From SKGN01 sp050948865 (GTDB taxonomy: Bacteria; Bacillota_I; Bacilli_A; RF39; UBA660): DNA of 64,000 bases. This document shows, in pieces, positions 43,942-52,747 of this stretch; the first letter of the stretch is position 1; each line of letters begins with the position of its first letter. The notes under the pieces were generated by a model. The model was not told the DNA's origin and ran no database searches. It saw only the letters and a list, made by a program, of their open reading frames with translations. A program made the position numbers and the translations under genes. The stretch covers positions 1 through 64,000 of the forward strand of contig JBMNEQ010000004.1 in the NCBI GenBank assembly GCA_050948865.1. The letters run 5' to 3'.

Positions 43942-43969
43942 AAAAACACAAAAATATTGTGTTTTTTTA
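43942..43969 (+). terminator. Terminator between ftsW and brxA
   Basis: A perfect 10-bp stem AAAAACACAA/TTGTGTTTTT with loop AAATA and a T-rich tail. The rest of the gap 43844-44026 is A-rich, with TTGTGT and TATTGT about 17 nt apart (43957-43987) as a weak candidate for the BREX promoter. Confidence 0.75.
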
Positions 43970-44026
43970 TCTTTCGTGATATTGTAATTATAAACAGGTG
44001 TGGTTTAGGTATTAAGAGGAGGATTT

Positions 44027-44623
44027 ATGACTGATTATAGTGCCAGCTTAACAGGAGAACCATTTTTATATAATGAAACTAAAATTATAGCCAAATATAT
44101 TAAGGACGGTTATGATCCCGTTTTGTTAAAGAAAAAAAATATAGAAGAGAATTTAATCTTATATAAAACAAAGGGAAGTATTGCTAGAACTAATTCTCCA
44201 ATTTTTCGAAGAATAGGGGTAATGAGTGAGAAAGTTTTATTTGAATTTATTAATTCAGATATGGAAACAAGTAAATTTATTTTATTATACGCTATTATGA
44301 AAACTGACAAAATTGTGAAAGATTTTATTGTGGAAGTGTATAGGGATAAATTATTAATGAAAAAGGAGTATATAGAAAAATATGATTTAGATTATTGGTT
44401 TGAAAGTAAAATTGCTTCTAGTGAAAGTTTAAAAACTAAATCAGATAGTACAATATATAAATTAAAACAAGTTTTAATGAAAATAATTACTGATTCAGGA
44501 TTGGTAACGAGGGAAAAAAACCGCTTTAAAATAATTCAACCACTATTAAGTAGTACCTTTATGGAATTATTAGATAGTGAAGGTGATATCGGTTATGCAA
44601 AAGCAATAGGGGGATTAATATGA
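44027..44623 (+). CDS. brxA: BREX protein BrxA (DUF1819)
   Basis: A 198-residue protein, ATG 44027 behind AGAGGAGGA. It opens with YSASLTGEPFLYNETKIIAKY, the BrxA/DUF1819 signature, continues with LYKTKGSIARTNSPIFRRIG and ends with PLLSSTFMELLDSEGDIGYA. BrxA is a small DNA-binding helical protein of type I BREX, required or helpful for phage exclusion. It starts the operon; its stop overlaps the brxB start (ATGA). Confidence 0.93.
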   Translation: MTDYSASLTGEPFLYNETKIIAKYIKDGYDPVLLKKKNIEENLILYKTKGSIARTNSPIFRRIGVMSEKVLFEFINSDMETSKFILLYAIMKTDKIVKDFIVEVYRDKLLMKKEYIEKYDLDYWFESKIASSESLKTKSDSTIYKLKQVLMKIITDSGLVTREKNRFKIIQPLLSSTFMELLDSEGDIGYAKAIGGLI

Positions 44624-45201
44624 GGACAATAAAAGCTAGATTGCAAGATTTAACAAACATTTTATCTTCAGATAAAATATTTGAATCTAAAGGATTAGGC
44701 AATGAAATAAATTTTCATGTCTTTGATTATGATTCTGAAGATGAATATGAAATTAGGGATTATTTAGAAAATTATTTAAAACCAAAGTTAAAAGAAAAGA
44801 TTTTAATAATTAACATATATGAAATAATAATTAATTTTTTAAAAGAACAAGGATTTTTGGATAAAATATTTGAATTTGAAAAAACAAAAGGAACTAGTTA
44901 TGCTAATGATGTGATTTATGATATTGCTGGAATTAATACCAATAAAGATATTATTATTAATAAAATTAAAGAAGAACTTAATAAACAAACTTCTAGAGAT
45001 CAAATAGTTATTATAACTGGTATTGGTCCTAGTTATAAAATAATTAGAGGGCATACTCTTTTAAATAATTTACATAGTGTTGTTATAGAAAATCCTTTAA
45101 TTATGATGTATCCAGGTATCTATAATGGACAAAGCTTTAACTTATTTAATGTTTTAGATCATGATAACTACTATCGAGCTTTTCAAATAGTTGAAAGATA
45201 A
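44620..45201 (+). CDS. brxB: BREX protein BrxB (DUF1788)
   Basis: A 193-residue cytoplasmic protein of DUF1788 type: LQDLTNILSSDKIFESKGLG, FHVFDYDSEDEYEIRDYLENY, IVIITGIGPSYKIIRGHTLL and PLIMMYPGIYNGQSFNLFNV. It overlaps brxA by 4 nt. BrxB is essential in tested BREX systems and is thought to act as an adaptor in the BREX complex; its exact activity is unknown. Confidence 0.93.
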   Translation: MRTIKARLQDLTNILSSDKIFESKGLGNEINFHVFDYDSEDEYEIRDYLENYLKPKLKEKILIINIYEIIINFLKEQGFLDKIFEFEKTKGTSYANDVIYDIAGINTNKDIIINKIKEELNKQTSRDQIVIITGIGPSYKIIRGHTLLNNLHSVVIENPLIMMYPGIYNGQSFNLFNVLDHDNYYRAFQIVER

Positions 45202-45212
45202 GGAGTGGAAAA

Positions 45213-48200
45213 ATGAAATTAAAAAATATTTATGAAAAAGATATTGAAAGATCAATTCAAGGGGTTATTAAAATTGATGATGAAAGTTTTATTAAACAAG
45301 AATTAGAAGAGTATGTATTGACTAATGAGATATTAAAACATTTTCATTTATTTTTTGATGCCTACAATCATAGTTTAAATACTAATACACAAGAAATGGG
45401 TGTCTGGATTTCAGGTTTTTTTGGATCAGGTAAGTCTCATTTTTTGAAAATGATCTCTTATTTATTAGAAAATAAAATAGTTGATGGTAAAAAAGCAATT
45501 GATTATTTTGAAGATAAAATACAAGATAAAATGTTACTAGCAGATATTAAAAGGGCAGGTAGTGTTTCTTCGGATGTTATTTTATTTAACATTGATTCTA
45601 AAGCTATATTAAATAAAATTACTGGTAAAAAAGAATTGTTATCTGTTTTTGAGCAAGTTTTTAATGAAAAAATAAATTTATCTGGTCTTCCTTATGTTGC
45701 GGAATTTGAAGAATTTTTAATAAATGAAAATAAATATGAAGAATTTAAAAAGTGTTTTAAAGAAGAAAGTAATCAAGACTGGATTGATATAAGACATCAA
45801 TTTCGAATTAGAAGAGATGAAATTACCAAGGCTTATTCAAAAGCATTAAAAAAGTCAATTGAAGAGGCAGAAAATTGGTATGATAATGCTCCTGAAAGTT
45901 ATGAAGTTTCGATTGAAAAGTTTGCTAAAAGGATCAAAAGTTATATTGAAAGTAAAAATGAAAATCATCAAGTAATCTTTTTAGTAGATGAGGTTGGTCA
46001 ATATATAGGCGATGATAAATCACTTCTTTTAAATCTTCAAACTATTGTTGAAGATTTAGGACTTTACTGTGGAGGAAAAGCTTGGGTTATTGTAACAAGT
46101 CAAGAAGCAATAGACGATGTTATAAAAGTTCACGGTTTAGAACTTTCTAAAATACAAGGAAGGTTTGATGTAAAATTGTCACTATCTTCAACTGAGGCAG
46201 ATGAGGTAATTAAAAAAAGAATTTTAGAAAAAACAAAAACAGCTAAAGAAACATTAAAATTAATATATGATAAAGAAGAATCGATTATAAGAAACTTACT
46301 TACTTTTAAGAATGCCTCATATCAAAAGATATATAAGGATAAAAATGAATTTGTTGATGTTTATCCTTTTGTTCCATATCAATTTAATTTATTGCAATCA
46401 GTATTTACCGAGATTAGAACCCATGGTTATGCGGGCAAACATTTATCTAGTGGGGAAAGACCCCTTTTAGCAGCATTTCAAGAAGCTGCTAAACTGTATA
46501 AAGAAAAAGAAGTTATATCGCTTGTTCCTTTTTATACATTTTATGATGCAATAGAAAAGTTTTTAGAACATCAAATAATATCAGTTATTAAAAGAGCAGA
46601 AAATATAATACTAAGAGGAGAGTTAAAAGAAATTGATGTGAATATTTTAAAGATGTTATTTCTATTAAAAAATATAAAAGAAATACCAACCAATATTGAC
46701 AATTTAGCAACCCTTTACGTATCAAATATTAATGATGATAAAGTTGATATAAAAAAAGATATTACAGATTCACTTAGAAGGTTAGAAAAACAAACCCTTA
46801 TTCAAAGAAGTAATGATGTGTATATATTTTTAACTAATGTTGAACAAGAGGTTAATCGTGAAATAAAAAAGGTTTTTATTGATCAAAGTAAAATTACAGA
46901 ATATTTAGGAAAGATTATATATGGGCCGATTTTTCCAGAAGATAGATATCAATATAAAAATAAATTATTCCGATTATCAAAATATATAGATAATAGTAAA
47001 TTTACTCAAGATTATGAAGTAGGCATCAAAGTTTTAACTTTATCTTTTGCTAGAGATAATTCAGAAATTATTGAAAAATCAATAAGAGAAAATAATTTTG
47101 TTTTTATTAAATTAGAACTTTCTTCATTAACATATGATGAAATAAAATATATATTACAAGTTGAAGATTATAGAAGAAGTAAAGGTGGGGTCCCTCAGAC
47201 TGAACAAATAGAAGATATACTGCATGCAAAAGAAAGGGAAAATCAAAGTACTAAAGCAAGAATTCAAGAAGTTATTGCCCAACAATTAAAAGAATCAGAG
47301 ATCTTTATATCAGGCGTCAAACAAAATATAACAGCGAAAGATTTTAGGGAGAAAATATTTAATTCGCTGGATATTTTAATAAATAATATTTATACAAAAT
47401 TTAACTTTATTAAACAAAATTATGGAATAAATGATATTAAAACTATATTTCTTCAAAATCAGCAAAATTTGCATGAAAAAGAATTAGAATTTCTTAACCA
47501 AAAAGCCTATGAAGCAATGCAAGATTATGTAGTTGAGAAAAGCACTTATAATATACCAATAACTATTAGGGAATTATTACAAGAATTTTCTAAAGCTCCG
47601 TATGGATACAATGATGATGATATATTGTATTTATTAACAAGATTGTTAAAAAATGAAGAAATATCTTTAGTTTATTTAAATGAGGTGCAAAATGTTACAT
47701 CAGAAGAAACTTTAAATAAAATATTAAAAAGAAATTATTATGATCAAACAATAATTAAAATTCGGGAAAAAGTTAATCCAGAATTAATAAATAATTTAAA
47801 ATCAGTAGCTAGAACAGCATTTGATATTATTAATTTAAGAGATGATGAAGATGGTATGGTCAAAGATTTTAAAGAAAAGGGTTTAAATATTCAAATTAAT
47901 AAGTTAAAAGAAATTAAAATTCATTATAGTTATATGGAAGATTATCCTTATCCAGGAGAAGAAGTTGTTCTTGAAACCTTAACTTTATTAGAAAGGTTAA
48001 ATAATATTAGAGATTTAACTGACTTTTACCAAGAAATTAGAAATGAAGCAACTAAGCTTGAACAACAAATGTCAAAAATAAATGAAATAATTAGTTTCTT
48101 TAGTAGTTCACAAAAGGAAATATTTGATACTGTTAAAAAGGCATTACATATTTATAATGATAATAAAGATTTTGTTGATAAAAGTGATGAATTAAAAGAA

Positions 48201-48719
48201 ACAATTGAAGAGTTAAATAATATTATGGAAGATAATTCACCATACAATAAAATTAATCAACTACCTGCTTTAAAAGATAAGTTAAATAATATATTAATCA
48301 ATATGTATGAAGAAAAATCTATACCTATTATTGACATGGTAAAAGCAACTATTGAGTACATAGAAACTGAAACTAAACGTGAAAATGTATCAGATGATTT
48401 TAAAGAAACATATATTCAAACTTGTAAAAATGCAATTAAAACATTAGAAACATCAAATGAACTTAAAAATATATTTGCCCAAGAAACAAGAATCAATCAA
48501 TTAAAAGATAATTTCATTAATGCTCTAGAAAAAGAAATAAATAAAGATAATCTTAAAGAACCAAAAGATATAATTAAAAGAAAACCTATTAAAACAGAGA
48601 TGCTTATGAATAGATCATATGAAATAAATTCAAAAGAGGATGTTGAAAAATATATTAATGAATTAAAAGAAAAACTTTTAAAAGAACTTGAGGAAAACAA
48701 TAATTTAATAATTAGGTAA
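45213..48719 (+). CDS. brxC: BREX ATPase BrxC
   Basis: An 1168-residue P-loop protein. Walker A is SGFFGSGKSHFLKM (residues about 67-80) and a Walker B-like strand is VIFLVDEVGQYIGD (about 252). YPFVPYQFNLLQSVF and HLSSGERPLL are BrxC family blocks. The C-terminal half is coiled-coil rich. BrxC is the large AAA-like ATPase of type I BREX, needed both for host methylation and for phage blocking. It has a good ribosome site (AAGGAG) and begins 11 nt after brxB. Confidence 0.94.
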   Translation: MKLKNIYEKDIERSIQGVIKIDDESFIKQELEEYVLTNEILKHFHLFFDAYNHSLNTNTQEMGVWISGFFGSGKSHFLKMISYLLENKIVDGKKAIDYFEDKIQDKMLLADIKRAGSVSSDVILFNIDSKAILNKITGKKELLSVFEQVFNEKINLSGLPYVAEFEEFLINENKYEEFKKCFKEESNQDWIDIRHQFRIRRDEITKAYSKALKKSIEEAENWYDNAPESYEVSIEKFAKRIKSYIESKNENHQVIFLVDEVGQYIGDDKSLLLNLQTIVEDLGLYCGGKAWVIVTSQEAIDDVIKVHGLELSKIQGRFDVKLSLSSTEADEVIKKRILEKTKTAKETLKLIYDKEESIIRNLLTFKNASYQKIYKDKNEFVDVYPFVPYQFNLLQSVFTEIRTHGYAGKHLSSGERPLLAAFQEAAKLYKEKEVISLVPFYTFYDAIEKFLEHQIISVIKRAENIILRGELKEIDVNILKMLFLLKNIKEIPTNIDNLATLYVSNINDDKVDIKKDITDSLRRLEKQTLIQRSNDVYIFLTNVEQEVNREIKKVFIDQSKITEYLGKIIYGPIFPEDRYQYKNKLFRLSKYIDNSKFTQDYEVGIKVLTLSFARDNSEIIEKSIRENNFVFIKLELSSLTYDEIKYILQVEDYRRSKGGVPQTEQIEDILHAKERENQSTKARIQEVIAQQLKESEIFISGVKQNITAKDFREKIFNSLDILINNIYTKFNFIKQNYGINDIKTIFLQNQQNLHEKELEFLNQKAYEAMQDYVVEKSTYNIPITIRELLQEFSKAPYGYNDDDILYLLTRLLKNEEISLVYLNEVQNVTSEETLNKILKRNYYDQTIIKIREKVNPELINNLKSVARTAFDIINLRDDEDGMVKDFKEKGLNIQINKLKEIKIHYSYMEDYPYPGEEVVLETLTLLERLNNIRDLTDFYQEIRNEATKLEQQMSKINEIISFFSSSQKEIFDTVKKALHIYNDNKDFVDKSDELKETIEELNNIMEDNSPYNKINQLPALKDKLNNILINMYEEKSIPIIDMVKATIEYIETETKRENVSDDFKETYIQTCKNAIKTLETSNELKNIFAQETRINQLKDNFINALEKEINKDNLKEPKDIIKRKPIKTEMLMNRSYEINSKEDVEKYINELKEKLLKELEENNNLIIR

Positions 48720-48723
48720 AAGA

Positions 48724-49050
48724 AGGGTAGTATTTTTAGATGAAAATAATATTATTAGAGAATATAAAAATGTTTTAAAAAGGTTATGTTTCATTTAAGG
48801 GATATTAGAAAAGTAAAGAAGATTTTACTGATTTAGAACAATATATAATAAAACATGACTATGAAGGCATATATGAAACCGCTCTTCAATTTATTATTGA
48901 AAGATTGTTATTGTTTTTAAAAGATAATAAAAAATGTTCGTTAGTTTAGAATCAAGAGGTAAAAAAGAAGATTATTTATTATTAAAAAATTTAAATAAAA
49001 TAATTTTTGAAAAAAATATAAAAACAATTCCTAAAAAAAATAGAGATTAA
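48724..49050 (+). pseudogene. DUF3800 protein relic inside the BREX operon
   Basis: The gap 48720-49149 between brxC and pglX carries a broken gene. Pieces in shifting frames read RRVVFLDENNIIREYKNVLK, then stops, EDFTDLEQYIIKHDYEGIYE, TALQFIIERLLLFLKDNKK, and after a one-base shift near 48930 VSLESRGKKEDYLLLKNLNK. ERL..FL......V.ESRGKKED..L is the characteristic second half of DUF3800 proteins, RNase-H-like proteins common in mobile and defence regions. At least two stops and one frameshift make it non-functional. It probably once was an accessory BREX gene. Confidence 0.65.
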
Positions 49051-49062
49051 TTTAATCTCTAT
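49040..49062. other. Perfect 23-nt palindrome before pglX
   Basis: ATAGAGATTAA and TTAATCTCTAT flank a single T. It lies between the DUF3800 relic and pglX, spanning the relic's stop. No T-tail follows, so it may be a decayed terminator or a protein-binding site. Confidence 0.55.
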
Positions 49063-49149
49063 CGACCGCGAAAACGATCCAAAAGGATTTCTCCTTACTT
49101 TTATAATTATATGTATTTTATTAAGTATTATGCACGAAAGGATTTAAAG

Positions 49150-52100
49150 ATGGATAAAAATATATTGAAGAAATTTGCAATGGAATCAAGGTCTTCCTTA
49201 ATGGAAAGGATAGAAATTAAATTAAAATCCCTTTATTTAAATGAAAAATTTAATAAAGAACAAAGGGGAGATTTTGTTGTTCTATCTAATAATAATTTTT
49301 CTTTAGCACTAACTAAAAGGGCATATGATAATAGAGAACTTTTGATTAATAATATAAATAAATTTTCTTTAAAAGAAGTAATTGAAAGAGCAGCATATAC
49401 CTGGTTTAATAGATTAGTAGCCATTCGTTATATGGAGATTAATAATTATTTACCACTTTCTAAAAACAATGAAGATTTAGGAATAAGAGTATTATCATCA
49501 ATTGATAATACTCCCAATCCTGATATTTTAAGATTTACTAATTTAAGTAATAGGGAATTAGATTTAAATATTGATATGGAATATTACTCCAAACTGGAGG
49601 ATAATGAAAAATATGAATATATATTACTTTTAGTGTGTGAAAAATTAAAAAAAGTAATACCGAATGTCTTTGGTGATAATACAGATTATATTGATCTATT
49701 AATACCAGGCAATTTATTAAAAGAAGAAGGTTTTATTAATAAATTAGTAACTAAAATACCAGAAAGTAACTTTAAATCAGTAGAAATAATAGGGTGGTTA
49801 TATCAGTATTATAATCAAGTTGAAAAGGATAGAGTAATAAGCGCTAGAAAAGCATATAAGAAAAATGAAGTTCCTTATGCAACACAGCTATTTACACCTG
49901 ATTGGATAGTTAAATATATGGTAGAAAACTCTTTAGGTAGGTATTATGTAGAAAATACTAATAACAATACTTTAAAAAGCAATTGGAAATATTATATAGA
50001 AAGTGCTAAACAAGAAAAAGAAGTTCAAAAACAATTAGATAAATTAAAAAATCCAAATTTAAAGTTAGAAGATATAACATTTATAGATCCATGTAGCGGT
50101 AGTGGTCATATCTTAGTTTATGCATTTGATATATTTTATCAAATATATGAATCAAGAGGATATAATAAACAAGATATACCTAAATTAATACTAGAAAATA
50201 ATATATATGGTCTTGATATAGATGATCGGGCAGGTCAATTATCAATTCTTTCACTATTATTAAAAGCAAGGGAATATGATAAAGATTTATTTAATAAAAA
50301 TATTAAATTAAATATATTTAGTATTCAAGAATCAAATGATATAAATGAGGTTTATTTATATGATATAAGATCAAATGAAACAAATGAAATAATAGATTAT
50401 GTACTAGATGTATTTAAAGATGCTAAAGAGTATGGTTCAATATTAAAGGTAGATAAAAAAGACTACCAACTGGTAATAGATAAAATAAAAATTACTAATA
50501 ATGTATTTAGTGAATTATATAAATTAGAATTTATACCTTTATTAAAACAAGCTATATTATTAAGCAAGAAATATGATGTTGTAGTTACTAATCCTCCTTA
50601 TATGGGTAGTAGAAATATGAACAATAATTTAAAAAAATACATATCAAAACATTATAATAACAGTAAAGTGGATATGTTTGCTCTATTTATGGAAATAGAT
50701 TTATTAAAAGAATCAGGATATTTAGGAATGATAAATCAACATAGTTGGATGTTTTTATCAAGTTTTGAAAAACTAAGAGAATGTATACTACTAAATAAAA
50801 CAATTGTAAATATGATTCATTTAGGACCAAGAGCATTTAAAGAAATAAGTGGGGAAGTAGTTCAAACTACAACATTTATAATGAAAAATAAAAATATTAA
50901 AAACTTAAAAGGTAATTATATTAGATTAATTGATTTTTCTAATGCAAATTTAAAGAAAATAAAAACTTTAGAAGCAATAAATAATCATGATTGTGGATAT
51001 TATTATGAAACTAATCAAGCTAATTTTAAAAAAATACCAGGAATGCCAATAGCTTATTGGGTAAGTGAGAAATATAATAAGATTTTTAGCAATCCAACTA
51101 TTGGAGAAAAGGCAAATGTAATTACAGGTATGACTATTGGTAATAACAATAAATATTTAAGATTGTGGTACGAAGTTATCTATAAAAATATAAACTTATA
51201 TAAGGACACAATTAAAAAGGTTGATATAGAAAAAAACAAATGGATTCCATATAGTAAAAGTGGTTATAGAAAAAATTGGTATGGAAATAATATAAATATA
51301 GTTGATTGGAGCCAAAAAAAACAATTTAATAGATCTAAAACAACACTACAACACTTATATTTTAAAGAGGCTATTTCTTGGCCATTTATTACATCGGGAA
51401 AATTTTCTGCTATATATTTGCCTAAAGGTTTTTTATGGGATGTGGCTGGTTCACCATGTTTCGTTGAAAAGAAGGATAACTTTTATTATATTTTGGCCTT
51501 TATGACTACAAAATTATGCAATACTATTTTATTTATTATTAATCCAACTTTAAATGTTCAAGCCATTAATATTTCACAACTACCTTTAATAGTTTGCGCG
51601 GAACATAAAAACAAAGTAAATAACATAGTAACCTCTAACATCTCCATCTCCAAAACAGACTGGGATTCATTTGAAACTAGCTGGGATTTTGAGGTTCATC
51701 CCTTAGTTAAATATAAAAATAATAATAGTTTAGAGTCATCTTATGAATCATGGAAAGACTTTGCTAATAAACAATTTCTTAAGTTAAAGGAAAATGAAGA
51801 AGAGTTAAATAGGATCTTTATTGATATATATGATCTTAATGATGAACTGACTCCTGATGTTAGTGATAAAGATATAACTATAACTAAAATATTTGATTCT
51901 AAAGATGAAGTATATGATGATATTAAAGGTAATAGATATATTTTATTTAAGGAAGATGTTATTAAATCATTCTTATCTTATTTTGTTGGTTGTATGTTTG
52001 GAAGATATTCCTTAGATGAAGAGGGATTAATATATGCTGGTGGAACTTTTGATAAAAATAGATATAAGAAGTTTGGTGTAGATTTGGATAATATTATTCC

Positions 52101-52692
52101 TTTAACTGAAGAAGAGTATTTTAAAGATGATATTATTTCCAGGTTTAAATCATTTTTAAAAGTTATTTATGGATCAGATTCAGTTTATGAAAATTTAAGT
52201 TTTATTGCTTCAGTTATAGGTAAAAGAGGAACTGAAAGTGATGAAGATACTATAAGAAGATATTTTATAAATGATTTTTATAAAGATCATGTTAAAACAT
52301 ATAAGAAAAAACCTATTTACTGGTTATTTGAGAGTGGTAAACAAAATGGTTTTAAATGTTTAATATATATGCATAGATATACAAATGATTTAGTTGCTAG
52401 AATAAGAGTTGATTATCTTCATAGAATGCAAAATATTTATCAAAGTAATTTAAAAGAACTGGAAGTTAAACTTGATGAAGATTTGGATTTAAGAGATAAA
52501 AAAACTCTAGAGAAAGAAGTTCAAAATTTAAATGCTAAATTATCTGAGTTAAATGAATATGAAGAAAAGATTGCTAATATTGCTCATCAAAGAATTGATA
52601 TAGATTTAGATGATGGAGTAACGGTGAATTACGCTAAGTTTGTTTATGTTAATCAAAAAGGAGAAGAAGACAGTATATTAAGTAAAATATGA
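49150..52692 (+). CDS. pglX: BREX DNA methyltransferase PglX
   Basis: An 1180-residue adenine methylase. ATG 49150 gives the family start (MDKNILKKFAMESRSSLMER) and follows AAAGGA; an in-frame ATG at 49111 lies near the upstream palindrome. SAM motif I is DPCSGSGHILVYAFDIF (about 326) and catalytic motif IV is VVTNPPYMGSRNMN (about 482). The C-terminal half should hold the target-recognition domain and a coiled coil (QNIYQSNLKELEVKLDEDLD). PglX methylates one strand of an asymmetric host site at adenine, which marks self DNA; phage DNA is blocked without obvious cleavage. The frame is intact. Confidence 0.94.
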   Translation: MDKNILKKFAMESRSSLMERIEIKLKSLYLNEKFNKEQRGDFVVLSNNNFSLALTKRAYDNRELLINNINKFSLKEVIERAAYTWFNRLVAIRYMEINNYLPLSKNNEDLGIRVLSSIDNTPNPDILRFTNLSNRELDLNIDMEYYSKLEDNEKYEYILLLVCEKLKKVIPNVFGDNTDYIDLLIPGNLLKEEGFINKLVTKIPESNFKSVEIIGWLYQYYNQVEKDRVISARKAYKKNEVPYATQLFTPDWIVKYMVENSLGRYYVENTNNNTLKSNWKYYIESAKQEKEVQKQLDKLKNPNLKLEDITFIDPCSGSGHILVYAFDIFYQIYESRGYNKQDIPKLILENNIYGLDIDDRAGQLSILSLLLKAREYDKDLFNKNIKLNIFSIQESNDINEVYLYDIRSNETNEIIDYVLDVFKDAKEYGSILKVDKKDYQLVIDKIKITNNVFSELYKLEFIPLLKQAILLSKKYDVVVTNPPYMGSRNMNNNLKKYISKHYNNSKVDMFALFMEIDLLKESGYLGMINQHSWMFLSSFEKLRECILLNKTIVNMIHLGPRAFKEISGEVVQTTTFIMKNKNIKNLKGNYIRLIDFSNANLKKIKTLEAINNHDCGYYYETNQANFKKIPGMPIAYWVSEKYNKIFSNPTIGEKANVITGMTIGNNNKYLRLWYEVIYKNINLYKDTIKKVDIEKNKWIPYSKSGYRKNWYGNNINIVDWSQKKQFNRSKTTLQHLYFKEAISWPFITSGKFSAIYLPKGFLWDVAGSPCFVEKKDNFYYILAFMTTKLCNTILFIINPTLNVQAINISQLPLIVCAEHKNKVNNIVTSNISISKTDWDSFETSWDFEVHPLVKYKNNNSLESSYESWKDFANKQFLKLKENEEELNRIFIDIYDLNDELTPDVSDKDITITKIFDSKDEVYDDIKGNRYILFKEDVIKSFLSYFVGCMFGRYSLDEEGLIYAGGTFDKNRYKKFGVDLDNIIPLTEEEYFKDDIISRFKSFLKVIYGSDSVYENLSFIASVIGKRGTESDEDTIRRYFINDFYKDHVKTYKKKPIYWLFESGKQNGFKCLIYMHRYTNDLVARIRVDYLHRMQNIYQSNLKELEVKLDEDLDLRDKKTLEKEVQNLNAKLSELNEYEEKIANIAHQRIDIDLDDGVTVNYAKFVYVNQKGEEDSILSKI

Positions 52693-52747
52693 AAAGTTAA
52701 ATTGGATGAATTAAAAATATATTAAACTTTATTAAAGGAGGAAAAGC

